DNA of 64,000 nucleotides, from positions 35,433 through 99,432 of the forward strand of contig NTKO01000002.1 in assembly GCA_002457735.1 (NCBI GenBank). The letters run 5' to 3'. The notes beneath the pieces were generated by a model. That model was not told the origin of the DNA, made no database searches, and was given only the letters and a program-made list of their open reading frames with translations. This stretch comes from Bacteroidetes bacterium MED-G13. Lineage in GTDB: Bacteria; Bacteroidota; Bacteroidia; Flavobacteriales; Flavobacteriaceae. Of this stretch, positions 62,901-64,000 are shown piece after piece. A program made the position numbers and the translations under genes. Within the stretch, counting starts at the first letter, position 1, and every line of letters starts with the position of its first letter.

Positions 62901-64000
62901 AGACTAGAAGTAGATGAAACTGGATGTTATGCAACCACTACACAAGAACTAATTGTTCATCCACTGGCTGTAATTGAAGTTACGGATTATGAATTATGCG
63001 ATTATACGAATCCTGGAGATTTAATAGAAGTATTTGATATTACAACTAAATCTGATGAAATTATCAATGAACAAGACGTAGTACTAACTTACTTCACTTC
63101 ATTATTAGATTCTCAAAATAATACAAATCCAATAAGTAATGAAGAATTAGTTGCCTATTCTAATACGGAACCAACAGAAACAATATATGTTACCTTAGAA
63201 CAAAATGCTACGGGATGTATCACTTATGGATCCTTTGATATTATTGTCAATCCACTACCTAATGTTATTGAAAATACTGATTTGGTACAATGTGATATTG
63301 ATGATGTACAAGACGGAATATCTATTTATAATTTGGAAGAAGCTGCAGAGAATATTGTTATAGGAGATGATCCTAATAACTATGTACTTACCTTCCATTT
63401 ATCTCAAGAAGACTTAGATGCTGGAATTAATGCCATTGAAGAGCCAACAGCATATGTAAATGAAACACCACTGCAAAATATATACTGCAGAGTAGAAAAT
63501 ATAAATACCGGATGTTATACAACTTCATACTTCTATTTAGAAACAGTATTTAACCCAATCCCAGGTGATGCTGGATTAATAGTTTGTGATGATAGTGAAA
63601 TGAATGGAACAGATGCTGATTACAATGGCCTTGGACTCTTTACATTAAGCGATGCAGATGAATATGTATTATCACTAATTGTAGCAAATCCAAATAATGA
63701 TATAACAGATGCGAGTCAGTTAAATGTAAGTTATTATTTCGATGAAAATGATGCACTCTTAGAGCTCAATCAATTACCAAATGAATATATCAGTGAAGTG
63801 CCAAATCAACAAGTCATTTATCTAAGAGTGGAAAGAGGTAATGACTGCTTTGGAATAAATAGTATGACTCTTGAAGTATTACCAGTACCGCAAATTATAA
63901 CTCCTACTCCACTTAAAGAGTGTGATGATGATTATGATGGTATTGTCTCTTTCTTTGATCTATCTCAAAAAACAGAGGAAATTCTAAATGGACAAACCGG
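59919..64000 (+). CDS. Giant secreted adhesin-like protein: C-type lectin, choice-of-anchor L and repeated Cys/Asp modules (C-terminus beyond window)
   Basis: The frame runs from ATG 59919 to the right edge (1360 full codons) without a stop. A signal peptide (MYARLSFYLYFFVINFTYSQ) comes first, then a cadherin/Ig-like region (about 25-140). Residues 144-289 are a C-type lectin fold (GHYYIYYESVGITW, LATILSAEENQ, GWIGASDQDIEGEWNW, TNWNEFEPNQ, SWNDLS). An Ig-like stretch (about 290-390) and a choice-of-anchor L domain (about 400-640: GIVLSTGNTLLASGPN, STIEFDFVP, FRFIMASEEYDQ, VFAFLLTDSEGN) follow, then another Ig-like part. Seven or more modules of about 95-110 residues begin near residues 737, 838, 933, 1027, 1125, 1223 and 1335, each starting CDxDxDG-like and reaching a FDL core. 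The layout is that of flavobacterial type-IX-secreted gliding or adhesion proteins; the sorting domain would lie outside the window. Confidence 0.9.
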   Translation, partial: MYARLSFYLYFFVINFTYSQENVSPLITSQGNEIYCPQTEQNIVNLFNIQDPDDIELDALYVQISQGYIPGEDVLILNGDHPGISTSWSVSEGKLEIAGNGGPALIADIIAAVYDIVFFSSNPNPVDKYFSFTIGNVNYLPSTGHYYIYYESVGITWTQAKSAAENSTYYGLQGYLATILSAEENQIAAEQIGGAGWIGASDQDIEGEWNWVTGPEAGTNFWNGNFTGSAVDGMYTNWNEFEPNQAGDEDYAHITDDSIGIIGSWNDLSNDGSFEGPYQPKGYIVEYGGMPGDPVLNLSSSTNLLSVPTIDTTPFDGYDCVEVELIAISDYEDGNVYWYDLPEGGEPIFYGTNFYPEISESTSYWVSNFNVGECDNYPRIEIVANITPILSEVVTPNVYVNEECFTVEELVTNVLINNPCANVSNITFTSGNDFNDVNGIGHFIEPSESFPFSEGIVLSTGNTLLASGPNTGLGDASTGDNQWPGDNDLSALIGEETFNASTIEFDFVPISNNLSFRFIMASEEYDQGLYECEYSDVFAFLLTDSEGNTTNLAVIPDTDIPIAITNIHPANDVCDAVNEEYFHGYTPVNQPDIGYDGRTIAFVAQADVTIGETYHIKLSVADASDTQLDSAVFLEAGSFDLGLYLGDDILVSTGESACQGDPIILDTQIDEDNENISFVWTYEGAVISDENSPSLSIFESGTYEVIVTLSEECILSDEIYVEFYVPIELDPLNNLESCDNFDFDGMGIFDLTEQTQNILEQINSENYFINYFESEENAINNIDPIESLDFYENITAFNQPIFVSLFEPEYPDCASIESFNLITIDPPSLIVPTPLEECDDDYDGIVSFFDLSQKTEEILNGQTGISVSYYETLENAESGENPIEGLYTNIEVDTQTLYVRLVDDLNNCISSTSLDLIVNPLPEIITPTPLEECDDDYDGIVSFFDLSQKTEEILNGQTGISVSYYETLENAESSENPIEDLYTNIEVDTQTLYVRLEVDETGCYATTTQELIVHPLAVIEVTDYELCDYTNPGDLIEVFDITTKSDEIINEQDVVLTYFTSLLDSQNNTNPISNEELVAYSNTEPTETIYVTLEQNATGCITYGSFDIIVNPLPNVIENTDLVQCDIDDVQDGISIYNLEEAAENIVIGDDPNNYVLTFHLSQEDLDAGINAIEEPTAYVNETPLQNIYCRVENINTGCYTTSYFYLETVFNPIPGDAGLIVCDDSEMNGTDADYNGLGLFTLSDADEYVLSLIVANPNNDITDASQLNVSYYFDENDALLELNQLPNEYISEVPNQQVIYLRVERGNDCFGINSMTLEVLPVPQIITPTPLKECDDDYDGIVSFFDLSQKTEEILNGQT
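62411..62618 (+). repeat. Intragenic repeat copy A (208 bp)
   Basis: This copy codes for the module starting ECDDDYDGIVSFFDL. It is aligned without gaps to copy B (62696-62903), with about 12 differences in 208 bases by my count. Copy C at the right edge is even closer to A than B is. Confidence 0.9.
62696..62903 (+). repeat. Intragenic repeat copy B (208 bp)
   Basis: It lies 285 bp (95 codons) downstream of copy A and in the same frame. Most differences from A are silent (e.g. third-base changes), which suggests recent duplication with selection on the protein. Spacing equals one protein module. Confidence 0.9.
63902..64000 (+). repeat. Intragenic repeat copy C, cut by the window edge
   Basis: The first 99 bases match copy A at all but about four positions, although A lies 1491 bp away and B, with more differences, is between them. 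This pattern fits gene conversion or unequal crossing-over within the gene. Confidence 0.85.

Noticed and set aside
62411-64000. CRISPR array or mobile repeat at the right end
   Set aside because: The repeats are long, in frame with a single coding sequence and encode protein modules; there are no short repeats with unique spacers.

Overview
The window is a strongly AT-rich, gene-dense piece of a Bacteroidota chromosome, most likely a streamlined (probably marine) flavobacterium. The signs are: lineage-typical neighbourhoods (nusB / DUF1573 lipoprotein / yajC opposite an MsbA-like ABC transporter and a DUF3276 gene; a DUF2795 gene just before secA); a long NusB; a cyclophilin-FKBP fusion immunophilin; a PorV-like outer-membrane protein; a very large CTL / choice-of-anchor-L surface protein; TAnnTTTG-type -7 promoter elements; almost no intergenic DNA; and frequent TTG/GTG starts. 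No rRNA, CRISPR array, transposase or prophage gene is visible. No gene-free stretch exceeds 300 bases; the longest (1484-1733) holds promoters and inverted repeats.

Region 1 (1-15126) is an iron and heme island. A divergent FecA-like TonB-dependent receptor (cut by the left edge) faces one directon carrying every enzyme from glutamyl-tRNA to protoheme: hemA, a fused hemC-hemD, hemB, hemL, hemE, hemN, hemH and hemY. The first gene, hemA, is interrupted by an apparent one-base deletion near 1776. Convergent with it is a ferric-iron ABC importer (fbpA-fbpB-fbpC). The receptor gene and fbpA share the same 19-bp inverted repeat, ATTTAGA-N5-TCTAAAT (1545-1563 and 15103-15121), which I read as a common iron-type operator.

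Region 2 (15268-20214): an AraC-family regulator divergent from fbpA, a tRNA-Leu(GAG) squeezed between genes, then a zeaxanthin set crtI-crtB-crtZ-crtY. crtY has no ATG/GTG/TTG start in its frame. GGPP synthase is not here.

Region 3 (20209-31329, minus strand): aconitase, three consecutive SurA/PpiC-type chaperone genes (the middle one a lipoprotein without a recognisable parvulin domain), guaB, a LysE-type exporter, pyrD, yajC, a DUF1573 lipoprotein and nusB.

Region 4 (31381-44238): MsbA-like ABC exporter, DUF3276 protein, an M14 carboxypeptidase, a small membrane protein, a thioredoxin-fold protein, the fusion immunophilin, recQ lacking the usual zinc cysteines, tatC-lptB, pssA, a PorV-like barrel and a cobalamin adenosyltransferase.

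Region 5 (44312-59827): DUF2795-secA, meaB, PAP2 phosphatase, MATE exporter, def, ruvX, a Sua5/YrdC protein, the CCA-adding enzyme, heme A synthase (ctaA, a consumer of region 1's heme), a PRiA4-ORF3-like protein, uvrB, sucC and a class-A-beta-lactamase-like lipoprotein.

Region 6 (59919-64000): the first 1360 codons of a giant secreted protein: signal peptide, C-type lectin domain, choice-of-anchor L domain, Ig-like region and at least seven roughly 95-110-residue Cys/Asp modules. Three of these are nearly identical at DNA level, so the right edge lies inside a recombination- and assembly-prone repeat.
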